This document shows, piece after piece, positions 5,722-6,410 of a DNA stretch of 6,410 nucleotides. Source of the stretch: Oscillospiraceae bacterium (GTDB taxonomy: Bacteria; Bacillota; Clostridia; Oscillospirales; Ruminococcaceae); contig JAGPHI010000058.1 of NCBI GenBank assembly GCA_018055565.1, positions 1 through 6,410 on the forward strand. Direction: 5' to 3'. Position numbers and translations under genes: made by a program. Numbering within the stretch: position 1 is the stretch's first letter; each line of letters begins with the position of its first letter. The notes below the pieces were generated by a model. The model saw only the letters and a list, made by a program, of their open reading frames with translations, was not told the DNA's origin and ran no database searches.

Positions 5722-5867
5722 GATATTGCGGAAAGAAAAGCTTTTTATCTGTGTACAAGATTCCGAAAAAAGATTGTATACTTTGCCTAAATTGCATGCA
5801 TCGCCGCTATAAAACGGCCACGCGCGTGCGTTTGTGGGTTTCTGGCCTTTCCCAATACGCCGTATTA

Positions 5868-5876
5868 TGCTATACT
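5868..5876 (+). promoter_or_regulatory. Probable extended -10 promoter of ung
   Basis: TGCTATACT is an extended -10 element (TG, one base, TATACT). The -35 position 17 bases upstream reads TTTCCC, a poor match, so recognition would rely on the extended -10. Initiation near 5883 gives a leader of about 125 bases. Confidence 0.5.
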
Positions 5877-5931
5877 GATAGCAAAAAGACGCAATAAAAC
5901 GATGGCGTACAAAACGCGCTTATCGCCCAAT

Positions 5932-5968
5932 TTTGCAAATTGCACGCTAAAACGTGCACATATGCAAA
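5932..5968 (+). promoter_or_regulatory. Two-tier hairpin in the ung leader
   Basis: An outer stem TTTGCA/TGCAAA (5932-5937 with 5963-5968) encloses an inner stem TGCACG/CGTGCA (5941-5946 with 5953-5958) around a six-base loop, with internal loops of three and four bases. It ends 23 bases before the ung ribosome binding site. No U-run follows, so it is not a terminator. It resembles no riboswitch class that I recognise. Confidence 0.4.
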
Positions 5969-6007
5969 CAACAAACGCAGGCATGCGCACGAAAGGTGGG
6001 ATTTACA

Positions 6008-6410
6008 ATGCCAAAAATCAGCAATGACTGGCTTTGCGAGATAGGCAGCGAATTTGAAAAGCCGTATTATCAAGCGCTGCGGCAATTTTTGCGCCAAGAA
6101 TATCAAACCCACACGGTTTACCCCGCGATGGATGATATTTTTAACGCATTTCACAGCACGCCTTACAGCAGCGTAAAAGTGCTGCTTTTAGGGCAAGACC
6201 CTTACCATAATGAAAACCAAGCGGTTGGGGCAAGCTTTTCGGTGCCGCCCACGCAAGCCGTGCTGCCGCCATCGCTTGTGAACATCTTTAAGGAGCTGCA
6301 AGCCGACCTCGGCTGTGCAGCACCACCTAACGGCTGCTTACAAAAATGGTCTAATCAGGGCGTACTTTTATTAAACACCGTGCTAACCGTGCGCGCACAT
6401 GCGGCAAATT
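6008..6410 (+). CDS. ung: Uracil-DNA glycosylase, family 1 (partial, 3' end beyond window)
   Basis: Removes uracil from DNA, the first step of base excision repair after cytosine deamination or dUTP incorporation. 134 residues are visible of an expected 220-230. The water-activating motif GQDPYH is at 62-67, with catalytic Asp64 and Tyr66. Phe77, which stacks on uracil, is in GASFSV, and Asn123 in LLLNTVLTVRAHAAN reads the uracil edge. These positions coincide with E. coli numbering, so the N-terminus is the usual length. The HPSPLS leucine loop and its catalytic histidine lie beyond the window. The GQDPYH motif is followed by NENQAVGASF rather than the common GPGQAxGLxF. The ATG at 6008 is preceded by AAAGGTGGG with a seven-base spacing. 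It is transcribed divergently from the EF-G-like gene. Identification is secure. Confidence 0.96.
   Translation, partial: MPKISNDWLCEIGSEFEKPYYQALRQFLRQEYQTHTVYPAMDDIFNAFHSTPYSSVKVLLLGQDPYHNENQAVGASFSVPPTQAVLPPSLVNIFKELQADLGCAAPPNGCLQKWSNQGVLLLNTVLTVRAHAAN

Larger units (their letters stand above)
5596..6007. other. Divergent intergenic region between the EF-G-like gene and ung
   Basis: This gene-free stretch of 412 bases contains the leader and promoter of the EF-G-like gene on the left and the promoter and leader of ung on the right, pointing away from each other. Between them are two small palindromes, TGCATGCA (5793-5800) and CACGCGCGTG (5819-5828). Open frames here lack ribosome binding sites, and I see no tRNA or recognisable riboswitch. 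Confidence 0.6.

Noticed and set aside
5902..6027. Small plus-strand open frame of 41 codons in the ung leader, overlapping the ung start in another frame
   Set aside because: No ribosome binding site precedes its ATG, the peptide shows no signal, and most of its length is the hairpin region and the ung Shine-Dalgarno sequence.
5870..6154. Minus-strand open frame of 94 codons opposite ung
   Set aside because: It is antisense to the clear ung coding region and its promoter, has no recognisable domain, and its composition is that of a shadow frame.

Overview
The window looks like chromosomal DNA of a low-to-mid GC Bacillota member, most likely class Clostridia. The evidence is strong AGGAGG-type ribosome binding sites, sigma-A type promoters, compact rho-independent terminators, the greA-lysS pairing, and a TetM/EF-G2-like EF-G paralogue of a kind common in Clostridia and Actinobacteria. 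Genus cannot be fixed from the sequence. The left end appears to be the edge of an inserted mobile element.

Layout: (1) 1-842, a ParA/Soj-type partition ATPase on the minus strand, followed seven bases later by a possible start codon of the next gene, of which only two codons are visible. (2) 843-1105, a gene-free stretch with two strong hairpins and a short array of TGGCGTAA repeats. (3) 1106-2653 lysS (class II lysyl-tRNA synthetase) and 2759-3244 greA (transcript cleavage factor), both minus strand, separated by a terminator and a probable lysS promoter. greA has a textbook TTGACA-17-TATAAT promoter. (4) 3446-3485, a terminator closing the next gene. (5) 3517-5595, a complete five-domain EF-G-like translational GTPase, minus strand, with altered G3 and G4 motifs. 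(6) 5596-6007, a divergent regulatory region. (7) 6008 to the end, the first 134 codons of ung (family 1 uracil-DNA glycosylase), plus strand, cut by the window edge.

The chromosomal genes are information-processing housekeeping functions: tRNA charging, rescue of stalled transcription, a ribosome-associated GTPase and uracil repair. Each appears to have its own promoter or terminator rather than sharing one operon. The partition gene does not fit this set. Its Lys codon choice differs (mostly AAG where I read it, against mostly AAA in the EF-G-like gene), and its protein resembles the ParA carried by Tn1549-like integrative conjugative elements and plasmids of Clostridia. I therefore infer an element boundary just downstream of lysS.

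No clearly new multi-gene system is visible. The observations most worth a second look are the lysS-side element junction with its repeat array, and the EF-G paralogue lacking the canonical DTPGH histidine.
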